From NCBI GenBank assembly GCA_018823135.1, contig JAHJJF010000151.1:1-53617 (forward strand): a DNA stretch of 53,617 nt, in the 5' to 3' direction. This document shows positions 40,410 to 48,659 of this stretch, one piece after another. Under the pieces are notes generated by a model. That model worked only from the letters and a program-made list of their open reading frames with translations. It did not search any database and was not told the DNA's origin. Position 1 is the first letter of the stretch; every line of letters starts with the position of its first letter. Source of the stretch: Pseudomonadota bacterium. GTDB lineage: Bacteria > Desulfobacterota > Desulfobulbia > Desulfobulbales > CALZHT01. The translations under genes were made by a program, and so were the position numbers.

Positions 40410-41669
40410 ATGGAACTACTTCTAATCATTATTTTTTGTGCATACCTTGCCGTACAGCTCTTCGAAAATATATTTTCCTACATAAATCTACATTACCAGG
40501 CGCGGCATGGCGGAAATGTCCCGCAGGGTTTTGAAGACAGGGTCGATGTCGAAACGCTGAAAAAAATGCGGGACTACACTGCCGCACATACCAGAGTTGA
40601 TTTTGTCGCATCCTTTTTTGACACAGCGATTACGGTATTTTTTATCTTCGGAGGTCTGCTGAACTGGTACAATAACTGGATTACCGGGAACCACTGGTCT
40701 TTCATGGTCTCCGGCGCTCTTTTCTTCCTGTTGATCAGCTACGGAGAAATATTTCTCAAACTCCCTTTCAGCCTCTATAACACCTTTCACGTCGAACAAA
40801 AATTCGGATTCAACACCCAGACCATCGTTCTCTGGCTGGTTGATCTGCTTAAATCACTGCTCCTTTCATCTGTTCTTTACGGAATCCTGCTCTTCAGCGG
40901 TTTCTGGATCATTGAGAATTCCCCCCAATACTGGTGGCTGATCCTCTGGGCTTTCCTCTGCCTTTTCAGCGTCTTTATGATGTATATTTCCCCATACGTC
41001 ATCGAACCGCTGTTCAACAAATTCTCACCGATCAAAAATGAAACTCTGGAAATTAAAATCAAGGAATTGATGAAAAAGGCGGGAATTTCCATCACCAAAG
41101 TGCTGACCATGGATGCCTCCAAACGAAGCACCCACAGCAACGCCTATTTTACCGGCATCGGCCATGTCAAAAGGATCATACTTTTTGATACATTGCTTGA
41201 AAACAATAGCGATGAGGAGTTATTGGCAATTCTTGCCCATGAAGCAGGACATTGGAAAAAGAAACATATCCTTAAAAGACTCTTACTCATGGAAGGGCTT
41301 GCGCTTCTGGGCTTTTTTGTTGCTTATCAGCTCATAAAAAGCGATGCAATCACCACCCTTTTCAACATCGACCATCCGACCATTCATGTCAAATTACTGC
41401 TGGTGGGTTTTGTTGGTTCGCTGGTTCTTTTCCCCATAAAGCCTCTGGGAAGCCTTTATTCGCGGATTCATGAAAAAGAGGCCGATGACTTCGCCGTATC
41501 CTTGACAGGATCGCCTGCGGCCCTGGCGACCGCCCTGGTGAAACTCGGCGAAGAAAACCTTTCAAACCTGCATCCCCATCCCTGGTATGCGGCATTTTAT
41601 TACAGCCACCCGCCCCTTCCGGAACGCGTCAAAAATCTATATGCCATGGCAACTGATCAGATTGTTTAG
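40410..41669 (+). CDS. Ste24-type M48 metalloprotease (CAAX prenyl protease 1 family)
   Basis: 419-residue membrane zinc protease. Several membrane helices precede the catalytic site. The zinc motif is AILAHEAGHWKKKH (HExxH, about residue 277), with the third ligand in IHEKEADDFAVSLTG (about 355). N-terminal CAAX-protease-type region FENIFSYINLHYQ through GLLNWYNNWI. In bacteria the role is envelope protein quality control or unknown. No partner gene is adjacent. Confidence 0.9.
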   Translation: MELLLIIIFCAYLAVQLFENIFSYINLHYQARHGGNVPQGFEDRVDVETLKKMRDYTAAHTRVDFVASFFDTAITVFFIFGGLLNWYNNWITGNHWSFMVSGALFFLLISYGEIFLKLPFSLYNTFHVEQKFGFNTQTIVLWLVDLLKSLLLSSVLYGILLFSGFWIIENSPQYWWLILWAFLCLFSVFMMYISPYVIEPLFNKFSPIKNETLEIKIKELMKKAGISITKVLTMDASKRSTHSNAYFTGIGHVKRIILFDTLLENNSDEELLAILAHEAGHWKKKHILKRLLLMEGLALLGFFVAYQLIKSDAITTLFNIDHPTIHVKLLLVGFVGSLVLFPIKPLGSLYSRIHEKEADDFAVSLTGSPAALATALVKLGEENLSNLHPHPWYAAFYYSHPPLPERVKNLYAMATDQIV

Positions 41670-41743
41670 ACTGTAGCCGACAGCCAATCGAACTGGATAA
41701 TTATGGACTGAGGGGCTTGATCCGGAGTCAGGGGCGAACAAGA

Positions 41744-41959
41744 CTATTTCTTGAGCCAGTTGCGTCGCTCTTTGAGATACTCGGCAGTTATCAATGCGAC
41801 GCCGCCGGCTATTAAAGCTGTTGCGAGAATCGCGGATATTACACCGATGGATTTCTTGTGAGATACTTTGATTGCGGGAATATCCTTTCGGCAATACCTG
41901 CAAACCGTAGCAAACCTTTTGATTTTTTCCCTGCAGTATGGACAGATTCGTACTTTCAT
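41744..41959 (-). CDS. Small zinc-ribbon membrane protein
   Basis: 71 residues. The N-terminus is a C4 zinc ribbon (ICPYCREKIKRFATVCRYCRKDI) and is followed by one membrane segment (about 39-58, IGVISAILATALIAGGVALI) and a basic tail. Proteins of this layout are common in proteobacteria, with no known function. It lies just upstream of and convergent with ste24, and downstream of the Crp-type regulator on the same strand. Confidence 0.7.
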   Translation of the reverse strand: MKVRICPYCREKIKRFATVCRYCRKDIPAIKVSHKKSIGVISAILATALIAGGVALITAEYLKERRNWLKK

Positions 41960-42038
41960 AATTCTTTTTTATATCAGAGGAAGTATTCTGTCAAGATTGC
42001 GGGTCGATGACAACAATGCCCTCAACCCGAAGAATCAT

Positions 42039-42698
42039 CTACCAAGAGTAAGGCAACTTCTTCTTAATTTCGATAAGTTTATTATTCACCTCAATATATT
42101 CGCCAGTGGTCAATTCCTTCATGACTCTGCTGACCATCTCACGAGAAGAACCAACCATATTGGCGATATCCTGATGGGTTAATTTTTCTTCAATTATCTG
42201 AGTCTCGCCGCTAGACTGGGCAAATTGCATAAAGAGCCTTGCTATCCGTCCATAAACATCCATCAAGGCAAGACTTTCAATTTTTTTATTGGCTTCGCGA
42301 AGCCGCTCAAGTGAACCCTTAAGAAGGCTGAAAACAATATCCGGATGTGTTGAGAGAATCTCCCTGAAATCATTGCGGGATATAACAAGCAGTTCACTGG
42401 TTTCCCGGGTCATGACGGAAGCGGAACGGGTCTCATCGTCAATCAGGGCCGCCATCTCTCCAAAGTATTCTCCAGGGCCGAGAAGCGAAAGAATAATTTC
42501 TTTTCCGTGAGAATCAATGATTGTCACCTTGACCTTGCCGCTGTAAACAATGTAGATCGAATCCGTTTTATCGCCTTCGTTAAAAAGAATCGTGTTTTTA
42601 GGGTAGGTCTTTTTCACAGCCACACTCGCCAGTGCGGTAAGCTCGGTTTCGTTCAGGCACGAAAAAAGCGGATTTTTTCTCAAGATTTCTTTTGGCAT
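42039..42698 (-). CDS. Crp/Fnr-family transcriptional regulator
   Basis: 219 residues. Cyclic-nucleotide-binding domain at about 20-130 (GDKTDSIYIVYSGKVKV, LLGPGEYFGEMAALIDDETRSASV, the last with the Arg-Ser-Ala phosphate-binding signature). Crp-type helix-turn-helix at about 170-205 (LTHQDIANMVGSSREMVSRVMKEL). There is no N-terminal cysteine cluster, so it is not an oxygen-sensing FNR. A CHASE2 nucleotide cyclase is encoded 30 kb away, which could supply its ligand (inference). A ribosome site GAGGGTG precedes the start. Confidence 0.92.
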   Translation of the reverse strand: MPKEILRKNPLFSCLNETELTALASVAVKKTYPKNTILFNEGDKTDSIYIVYSGKVKVTIIDSHGKEIILSLLGPGEYFGEMAALIDDETRSASVMTRETSELLVISRNDFREILSTHPDIVFSLLKGSLERLREANKKIESLALMDVYGRIARLFMQFAQSSGETQIIEEKLTHQDIANMVGSSREMVSRVMKELTTGEYIEVNNKLIEIKKKLPYSW

Positions 42699-43168
42699 GT
42701 CTTTTCACCCTCGTTTATCTTCTTGCAACAAGACGTTTGACAATTGAGTGATTGAAGTTCACCGCAACAGAAAAAAGCAAGCATTCAAGCTAGGGGAAGC
42801 CTTCAGGAGTCCGGTTCAATTCATTTCCCAACCAATACGGATTGGGCGGAAAATCAGATAATTACCCAAATTACCGGGTTTGGCCAGTGAAGGAAAAAGT
42901 ACTGAAAAAACAACAAGTTATTGATCCGGAAAATTTCCCCCTGAAACTGATCTGAAAAAAATTAACAGCAACGGCCAAAGGCATCAAGAAAATTAATAAA
43001 TCCCATCCAGGAAATAAAGCAACAGGTGTAAATTTATCTTTCAATACCTTGTCTTTCGTGTACTAAACGGGAAAGAAAAACTATAAAAAAAGGTCTCTAC
43101 GTCAAAGACGGAAACCTTGTTATTGAATCTCTCACTTTTATACTAATCAATAATCTTGGGGCATCACC
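42699..43168. other. Spacer without a gene
   Basis: About 470 bases, AT-rich and without a coding frame of interest. It holds the terminator of the gene ending at 43169 and the promoter region of the Crp-type gene, for which no distinct boxes could be assigned. Confidence 0.4.
43084..43118 (-). terminator. Intrinsic terminator of the 89-residue protein gene
   Basis: On the minus strand AAGGTttcCGTC-ttt-GACGtagagACCTTTTTTT: inner stem CGTC/GACG, outer stem AAGGT/ACCTT with an internal loop, then a T run. It lies about 50 bp beyond the stop codon at 43169. Confidence 0.6.
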
Positions 43169-43438
43169 TCATAGCAGGTCTTCTATGCCTTCAATAACCA
43201 CCTGGTCATTTACCGACTCCTCGCGCTTTTCTTCACACTTTTCGGTTTTTTGTCCTCCCCGGATAACTTCAAAAAAGGTCATATATTTATTAATGTGATC
43301 ACACATAGAATCCAGAAACTTGAGCTCATCATATGACATACTATTGATGCGCTCTACAAGGTGAGACCTGAACTGCTCTATCTCAAGTGATTTCACCAGG
43401 GAATCATGATCGTCCGGCTCATGCATAAATTTTTCCAT
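43169..43438 (-). CDS. Uncharacterised 89-residue acidic protein
   Basis: Starts at ATG 43438 with GGAG just upstream. The sequence is helical and acidic (SLVKSLEIEQFRSHLVERIN, YDELKFLDSMCDHINKYM), ending in a charged tail. It has no signal peptide or membrane segment. I do not recognise it. The terminator downstream and ribosome site upstream support a real gene. Confidence 0.55.
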   Translation of the reverse strand: MEKFMHEPDDHDSLVKSLEIEQFRSHLVERINSMSYDELKFLDSMCDHINKYMTFFEVIRGGQKTEKCEEKREESVNDQVVIEGIEDLL

Positions 43439-43567
43439 CAAACTCCAAGCCCCCCCCGCTGCAATAAGTCCTACGGTGTACTCAATAAATTCCCTGCACT
43501 GATGATTCTAAATTTTTCGTAAAAAAGTTTCAAGTATATAAAATCAAAAGAGAATTGAACAACCCTA

Positions 43568-44047
43568 TCATTCTTCCACCGGATTGCCTAATTTCTGTTC
43601 CAACCAATTGTAAAATTCACTGCAGGATTTGAAGATAATCCCTCCCATCAACGTGGTTTTTTCTTGAATATCAGCAACAACCTTCTGGGTTACACTGTCA
43701 TCACATTTACCCTGTTTTTCAAGCCAGTGGATGGTGTTGCCACCTGCAACAATACTACCTGAAACAATAAAAGAACCGATGGGAACTGAGATAATTCCTG
43801 CAGGAATAATCAATAGGCACTCAGGTTCTCCACAGCGAAGTGATAAATCAATCGCGGCGTTGCCAAATGCAGATATGTCGTCGTTCATGTCCAAGGTCAA
43901 TTCCCTGGTAACCAGTTTACATTCAGCCGTTTCATTTGATTGATCCACCACCCTTGGTGCAAAACAACCCGAAATAAATAAGGCTGAGATCATACTTAAG
44001 GTGGCGATAGTCTGCAGGTTGTGCGATTTACTGCTCCATTGATTCAT
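43568..44047 (-). CDS. Uncharacterised lipoprotein
   Basis: 159 residues. Signal peptide with lipobox LFISGC (Cys28). The mature part has three or four further cysteines (AECKLV, LRCGEPECLLI, QGKCDDS, KSCSEF), likely paired as disulfides, and a hydrophobic glycine-rich segment (IIPAGIISVPIGSFIVSGSIVAGG), which may insert into or lie on a membrane. Function unknown. Confidence 0.65.
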   Translation of the reverse strand: MNQWSSKSHNLQTIATLSMISALFISGCFAPRVVDQSNETAECKLVTRELTLDMNDDISAFGNAAIDLSLRCGEPECLLIIPAGIISVPIGSFIVSGSIVAGGNTIHWLEKQGKCDDSVTQKVVADIQEKTTLMGGIIFKSCSEFYNWLEQKLGNPVEE

Positions 44048-44248
44048 AACTTCATATTTGCGGCATGGACGATAACCAATAAAAATACGCGATGAGGTTT
44101 TCTTGAAACAAGCAAACCCTGACAGATTTTCAATTAATCGTCAAGGTTATTGAAAGGACTGGATTTCCACACAGACGTTTCCGGGCGTAACTTAATTATC
44201 AGATGCAAAAGGGGATAAACTGGAATTCTTCAGGTATAAGTCTTGAGC

Positions 44249-44668
44249 TCAGGAATCGGCAATGATTTGCTTGACTTCGCCCGCAAGGGCGAATGAAGGA
44301 GTTATGACAACCTCTTTGCCGCCGATATTCGAGGTAAACCGCTGATGGTCTTCGCTTCGCTGGTATGCCTCTTTAAGTTTATCAACCATACCGGCAAACT
44401 GATCCTGCCCCATGCCTTTGGAATCCGCAAGGTTCTGCAGATTGTGGATATTGCCCTTCTCTATCCAGGCCATGTTGAGTTCCTGCCGGGGATTTCCAAT
44501 AAATACAAAAGCGCAGTCATCGTCAGGAACAACTTCCAGTGGTTCTGAAAGCTGTTCACTGAGTTCCCCGATAAGGGCATTGGTTGATTTAACTTCAGGA
44601 ATCCCAGGATTGACTGATGAATGAAATGTCTGTTTCTTGGCACCAAAAATTTTGTCTAAAAAACCCAT
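44249..44668 (-). CDS. Uncharacterised 139-residue protein
   Basis: A perfect ribosome site (AGGAGGAAG) precedes the ATG. The protein begins MGFLDKIFGAKK, typical of small cytoplasmic proteins with an amphipathic start. It then has an acidic mixed alpha/beta body (VVPDDDCAFVFIGNPRQELN, KGMGQDQFAGMVDKLKEAY). No motif recognised. Monocistronic by position. Confidence 0.65.
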   Translation of the reverse strand: MGFLDKIFGAKKQTFHSSVNPGIPEVKSTNALIGELSEQLSEPLEVVPDDDCAFVFIGNPRQELNMAWIEKGNIHNLQNLADSKGMGQDQFAGMVDKLKEAYQRSEDHQRFTSNIGGKEVVITPSFALAGEVKQIIADS

Positions 44669-44976
44669 GGCTTCCTCCTAAAAAAGTTATCCCTGCAGCT
44701 GAATACAGATTTTTTCACGGAGTAACAATTAGATATATCATCTAATCATCTTACAATCCCAATTGTCAAGAAAGAAAACACCGTTTATCCAATCCTGCGC
44801 CTGCGACAATTTGCCACATTCCCTGCATTGCCACTCCGTGGTATTGCACATTACATTTTTAATCAATGTTTGCAGATGGTTAAAGTTATTATGGTGATTG
44901 ATTATCAAGAATAACTAACAGCCATTATGCCTAATGTTTTTTTGCGATAATTTTTTATCTAAGCAAGGGAGACATC
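44669..44976. other. Promoter region of the TonB-dependent receptor
   Basis: Divergent spacer of about 308 bases. AT-rich close to the receptor. TTGATTATCAA (44898-44908) and GATAA-TTTT-TTATC (44946-44959) are small dyads that may be regulator sites. No Fur box of good quality was seen. Confidence 0.4.
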
Positions 44977-47013
44977 ATGAAGCAATATTTGTTGGGGGGA
45001 TTTTTTCTACTTATGGCCACAACCGTCTCTGCAGAAGGGCTGTTGCTGGATGAAATAGAAATTAAAGCCGGCAAGGAAACCGAAGTCGATACCATGGAGG
45101 TTCGGGAAGTAAGGGAAAGCAATGCCAAAGATCCGGGAGAAGCGCTGCAGAGCGTGCCGGGCATAACCAAGTTGAGAAAAGGAGGCATTGCCAATGACAT
45201 CGTGCTTCGCGGTTTTTCAAAGGACAACATCAACGTTCTGGTGGACGGCGCAAAAATCTATGGTGCCTGCCCCAGCAAGATGGATCCGCCTGCCTTCCAT
45301 GTAGACTTTGCCGAAGTCGACAGGATCGAAATAACCAAAGGTCCATACGATGTCACCACTCAGGGCAGCATGGGAGGGGTGGTCAATATTGCTTCCAAAT
45401 CCGCAAAACCGGGGTTGCACAGTGATGTTATTTTCACTTACGGTTCCTTCAACGAAACCAACACCTCAACGGTGGTTTCCTATGCTGAAGACAATTACAG
45501 CCTGCTTGGCGGGTTCGCCTTCAAATATTCAAATCCCTATGAAGACGGCAACGGCGTAAAATTTACCGAGATATACCCGGAAACATCCGCAGCACGATAT
45601 CGATTATCCGAACAGGACAGCCCGGCTTACAATATCAAGACATCCTGGTTCAAAACCGGCATCAAACCGAAGGATAATCAGGATTTCACCTTCGCCTATA
45701 CCAGGCAGGAGGCGGATGATGTCCTGTATCCTTATCTGACAATGGATGCTGATTATGATGACGCCACCAGGGTTGATGCAAACTATACAATAAACAACAG
45801 TGGGGAAGCGCTTAATTCAATCCGGATTCACGCCTTTGTCAATAATGTCGAACATGATATGACCAACAGCAAGCGATGTGCCTCTAGCGCCAATCCTGCA
45901 GCCTGCAGCGGCGCCCTGCCCAGAGCCTACAGCATGCGTAACCTGGCAAGTTCAACAACTTCGGGCGTAAAGCTTGAAGGGGAACTCAAAACCTTCGGCA
46001 GGACAACCATGGGCATTGATCATTATCAACGCAACTGGGATGCCACCATGACAACGTACATGACAATGTCCGGCATGTACATGAGCATGGCCTCCATGCC
46101 GGATGTGGATGTGATGAATACCGGAATTTATCTGGACCAGCAGGCTGAAATCAACAGGAAAACAACCTTGAGCGGCGGACTGCGTTTCGATTATACCCGC
46201 TCCAAGGCAAATATAGACCGTACCAGCGTGTACAGCCTGTTTTATGATGACACTTCCAGATGCGCCACGGATGAATCACTGGCCGGCAATCTGAAGCTTG
46301 ATTATAAAATTACTGATTCGTTCAGCAGTTTTGTCGGTTTCGGCCGTGGCGTTCGTGTGCCGGATGCAGAGGAACGCTACTATTCGGTTTCCACAAAGGT
46401 CGGCAATCCAGGGCTCAAAACCGTTAAGAATAACGAAGTGGATCTTGGCCTTAAATATGCCATGGATATCACCCTGATCAAAGCCCAGGTTTTTTACAGT
46501 GATCTTGATGACTTCATCGTTGTAACCGATGTTACAAGTGGCGCAACCACAGCCCGGAGTTATAAAAATGTTGATGCGTCCATGTATGGCGGCGAAGCGT
46601 CGCTGATGATCTCGCTGCCCCTTGATCTCTTTGCTTCAACCGGCATAGCATACAGCCGCGGCAAAAATGACACCGACAAGACAAATCTCCAGGAAATTCC
46701 GCCCTTAAGAGGCAATCTAAAACTACGGTATGACAACGGAATTTTTTATACGGAACTCGAAGGGATCTGCGCTGACCGACAGGACAAGATTGACACGTCT
46801 GTAGGGGAAGATGAAACCGCCGGATGGGGAATCGCCAATTTCAAAACCGGCTACCAGCTCAAACGCCTCAAACTCGCGGCCGGAGTCAACAATCTTTTTG
46901 ATCGTCAATACAGCGAACATTCTTCTTATCTGCGTAATCCATTCAGCGCCAACGGCATTATTGTCCCGGAGCCGGGACGCAGCATCTACGGAACAATCCA
47001 GTATTCATTCTGA
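44977..47013 (+). CDS. TonB-dependent receptor resembling copper receptors (OprC/NosA type)
   Basis: 678 residues: signal peptide (to about 20), plug domain (about 45-150; SVPGITKLRKGGIANDIVLR, VDRIEITKGPYDVTTQGSMG) and a 22-strand-type barrel ending in aromatic SIYGTIQYSF. The plug contains YGACPSKMDPP, where Cys98 and Met102 make the CxxxM pattern known in the copper receptor OprC. At residues 358-380 there is a run with eight methionines in 23 positions (MTTYMTMSGMYMSM...), fitting copper binding. Metal identity is an inference. A terminator follows; no copper chaperone is adjacent. Ribosome site GGGAG. Confidence 0.88.
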   Translation: MKQYLLGGFFLLMATTVSAEGLLLDEIEIKAGKETEVDTMEVREVRESNAKDPGEALQSVPGITKLRKGGIANDIVLRGFSKDNINVLVDGAKIYGACPSKMDPPAFHVDFAEVDRIEITKGPYDVTTQGSMGGVVNIASKSAKPGLHSDVIFTYGSFNETNTSTVVSYAEDNYSLLGGFAFKYSNPYEDGNGVKFTEIYPETSAARYRLSEQDSPAYNIKTSWFKTGIKPKDNQDFTFAYTRQEADDVLYPYLTMDADYDDATRVDANYTINNSGEALNSIRIHAFVNNVEHDMTNSKRCASSANPAACSGALPRAYSMRNLASSTTSGVKLEGELKTFGRTTMGIDHYQRNWDATMTTYMTMSGMYMSMASMPDVDVMNTGIYLDQQAEINRKTTLSGGLRFDYTRSKANIDRTSVYSLFYDDTSRCATDESLAGNLKLDYKITDSFSSFVGFGRGVRVPDAEERYYSVSTKVGNPGLKTVKNNEVDLGLKYAMDITLIKAQVFYSDLDDFIVVTDVTSGATTARSYKNVDASMYGGEASLMISLPLDLFASTGIAYSRGKNDTDKTNLQEIPPLRGNLKLRYDNGIFYTELEGICADRQDKIDTSVGEDETAGWGIANFKTGYQLKRLKLAAGVNNLFDRQYSEHSSYLRNPFSANGIIVPEPGRSIYGTIQYSF

Positions 47014-47038
47014 TCCGGCTTTCTTCAGCTGATCCCGC

Positions 47039-47085
47039 ACAAAGAGCCGTTCTTCCTTATCTGGATGACACGGCTCTTTGTATTT
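47039..47085 (+). terminator. Terminator after the TonB-dependent receptor
   Basis: ACAAAGAGCCG (47039-47049) pairs perfectly with CGGCTCTTTGT (47071-47081) around a 21-base loop, followed by ATTTTG. The U tract is short but the stem is strong. Confidence 0.7.
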
Positions 47086-47346
47086 TGTCGCCTCTATTTT
47101 CAAAAATCATCAGTCTTCCCGGACATGTTGAAACCGGCATACACATCCACCAGTATTACTCGAAAAAAACCTTGTTATTGTTCATCTGTTTTAGGGATAG
47201 TAATTAAAGTCACAACCAACATCTAAAGTTTACTATTAAAATTGTCACGTTTTCGGAAGCAGGTTTCATCCGAATTCCTGTTTTCAAAAAATACCCTGTG
47301 AACGTTTCAATCAGAAAATAAGCAAATTAATCGAAAGGAACCTGTA
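47086..47346. other. Spacer before the 404-residue exported protein
   Basis: AT-rich promoter region without a gene or a distinct repeat; with the terminator it makes up the 333-base gap after the receptor. The ribosome site AAAGGAA stands at its right end. Confidence 0.35.
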
Positions 47347-48561
47347 ATGAAGACAGTTAATGACACTATCAGAGTTTTTTTACTAGTCGCTCTGATGCTA
47401 TTTTACGGGCAGGCCGTTCTTGCGGAAGAATCCCCCGGCAAAGCCGCCGATGATCTGCAAAAGGTTAGTGAAACGCCGGACAGGGCTGAACAATCATACA
47501 CCCAGGCCGATATGCAGAACGCGGCAAATTCTCCGGTGCTGTTTGCAACCATCCAGGCAACCGAAACAAAATTGCACGCGGCTGCAGAAGACGCCCGCCG
47601 ATTTTTGGGAATTTTTTCAAGGCTGCGCGACGCTTTCGGCAGCGGCGCGATTACCGACTTTGAAACATTGCAAAACAACCTGGTCGAACCGCAGATACGG
47701 CTGGATCAGGTTTATCAGATAATGCCTGACGCGCATGAAGCCGTGAACGCCTTCCTGAAACAATATCCTGATCTGGATGAGATAGTTAAATCCGTTGATA
47801 ACGGTGAAAGTATTCGCGATGCAGTTTTACGGCTTCAAGGGTTCTCCGCTGCCTGGCTCAATGAAATGAAACTGAATACCCGGGAAACCCTGGACATGGC
47901 AGCGCAGACCATTGACCAGCAGGGATTGAAAAGACTTAAAGAGGTTGAAAACATGCCTGCCGAGGTTAAGCGCCAGGCTGCGGATATCGCCGAGAAATAT
48001 GTCCTGGACTTTGCCGATCTCCTGCTGCAGATAGTTCCGGTCACCTTCCCGGAATTATCCCTGGAGCAGAAGGCAGAATTCCCGGAGTTTGAAGAAGCCC
48101 GGCGCACCCATTGGCAAAGAAAGCAATCCCTGTCCCTTGAAACGGACAAGGTTGCGGCGGCAATCGCTCAGATCCGTGGCCAGATTGTCGAGGCAGCGCA
48201 TCACCGTCTGGAAAACGCCCGTTTCCCGAGACCTGCTTATGCCGGCGCAGAGTGGGATGCAGTGGAAAATGACATCCGCGCCGCCTGGAGACAGGCAATG
48301 GGTGACACCATGCTCCTCAAAATTTCCATCCATTCGCCTTGGGAAGAACGCACAGAAATCCGCTGGCGCGACAATCACTGGATTATCGGCACTTACCGCT
48401 ATATCGGCGCCCATTGCCTGGGAAAACCATTCTCCGGCGAGTACAAGGTCTATAACCTGACCTTTCGGAATACCATGCAGGCCGACGGCTCATGGGGCAG
48501 ACTCGAATACTTCTCCGTGGGCCACGTCTTTGATATTCTTCTCGAGAATGTCGACAAGTAA
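47347..48561 (+). CDS. Exported 404-residue protein of unknown function
   Basis: Signal peptide MKTVNDTIRVFLLVALMLFYGQAVLA. The mature protein is mostly helical (for example DLQKVSETPDRAEQSYTQ, LRLQGFSAAWLNEMKLNTRE), with a C-terminal beta-rich part (MLLKISIHSPWEERTEIRWR, HWIIGTYRYIGAHCLGKP). I do not recognise the family. It is about 100 bp upstream of a sensor kinase with a solute-binding domain on the same strand and may be co-expressed with it. Confidence 0.65.
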   Translation: MKTVNDTIRVFLLVALMLFYGQAVLAEESPGKAADDLQKVSETPDRAEQSYTQADMQNAANSPVLFATIQATETKLHAAAEDARRFLGIFSRLRDAFGSGAITDFETLQNNLVEPQIRLDQVYQIMPDAHEAVNAFLKQYPDLDEIVKSVDNGESIRDAVLRLQGFSAAWLNEMKLNTRETLDMAAQTIDQQGLKRLKEVENMPAEVKRQAADIAEKYVLDFADLLLQIVPVTFPELSLEQKAEFPEFEEARRTHWQRKQSLSLETDKVAAAIAQIRGQIVEAAHHRLENARFPRPAYAGAEWDAVENDIRAAWRQAMGDTMLLKISIHSPWEERTEIRWRDNHWIIGTYRYIGAHCLGKPFSGEYKVYNLTFRNTMQADGSWGRLEYFSVGHVFDILLENVDK

Positions 48562-48659
48562 AAATTCTTATTCTAAATGATTGGGACGGTTCCACCACCA
48601 GCCGACCTTTTTACAATTCAGGAAGTATCAACACTTCCAGATAACGGACCGGAGGCAAA

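Noticed and set aside
44898-44908. FNR/CRP-type site TTGAT-ATCAA before the TonB-dependent receptor
   Set aside because: Only one base separates the half-sites; the known family sites need four.
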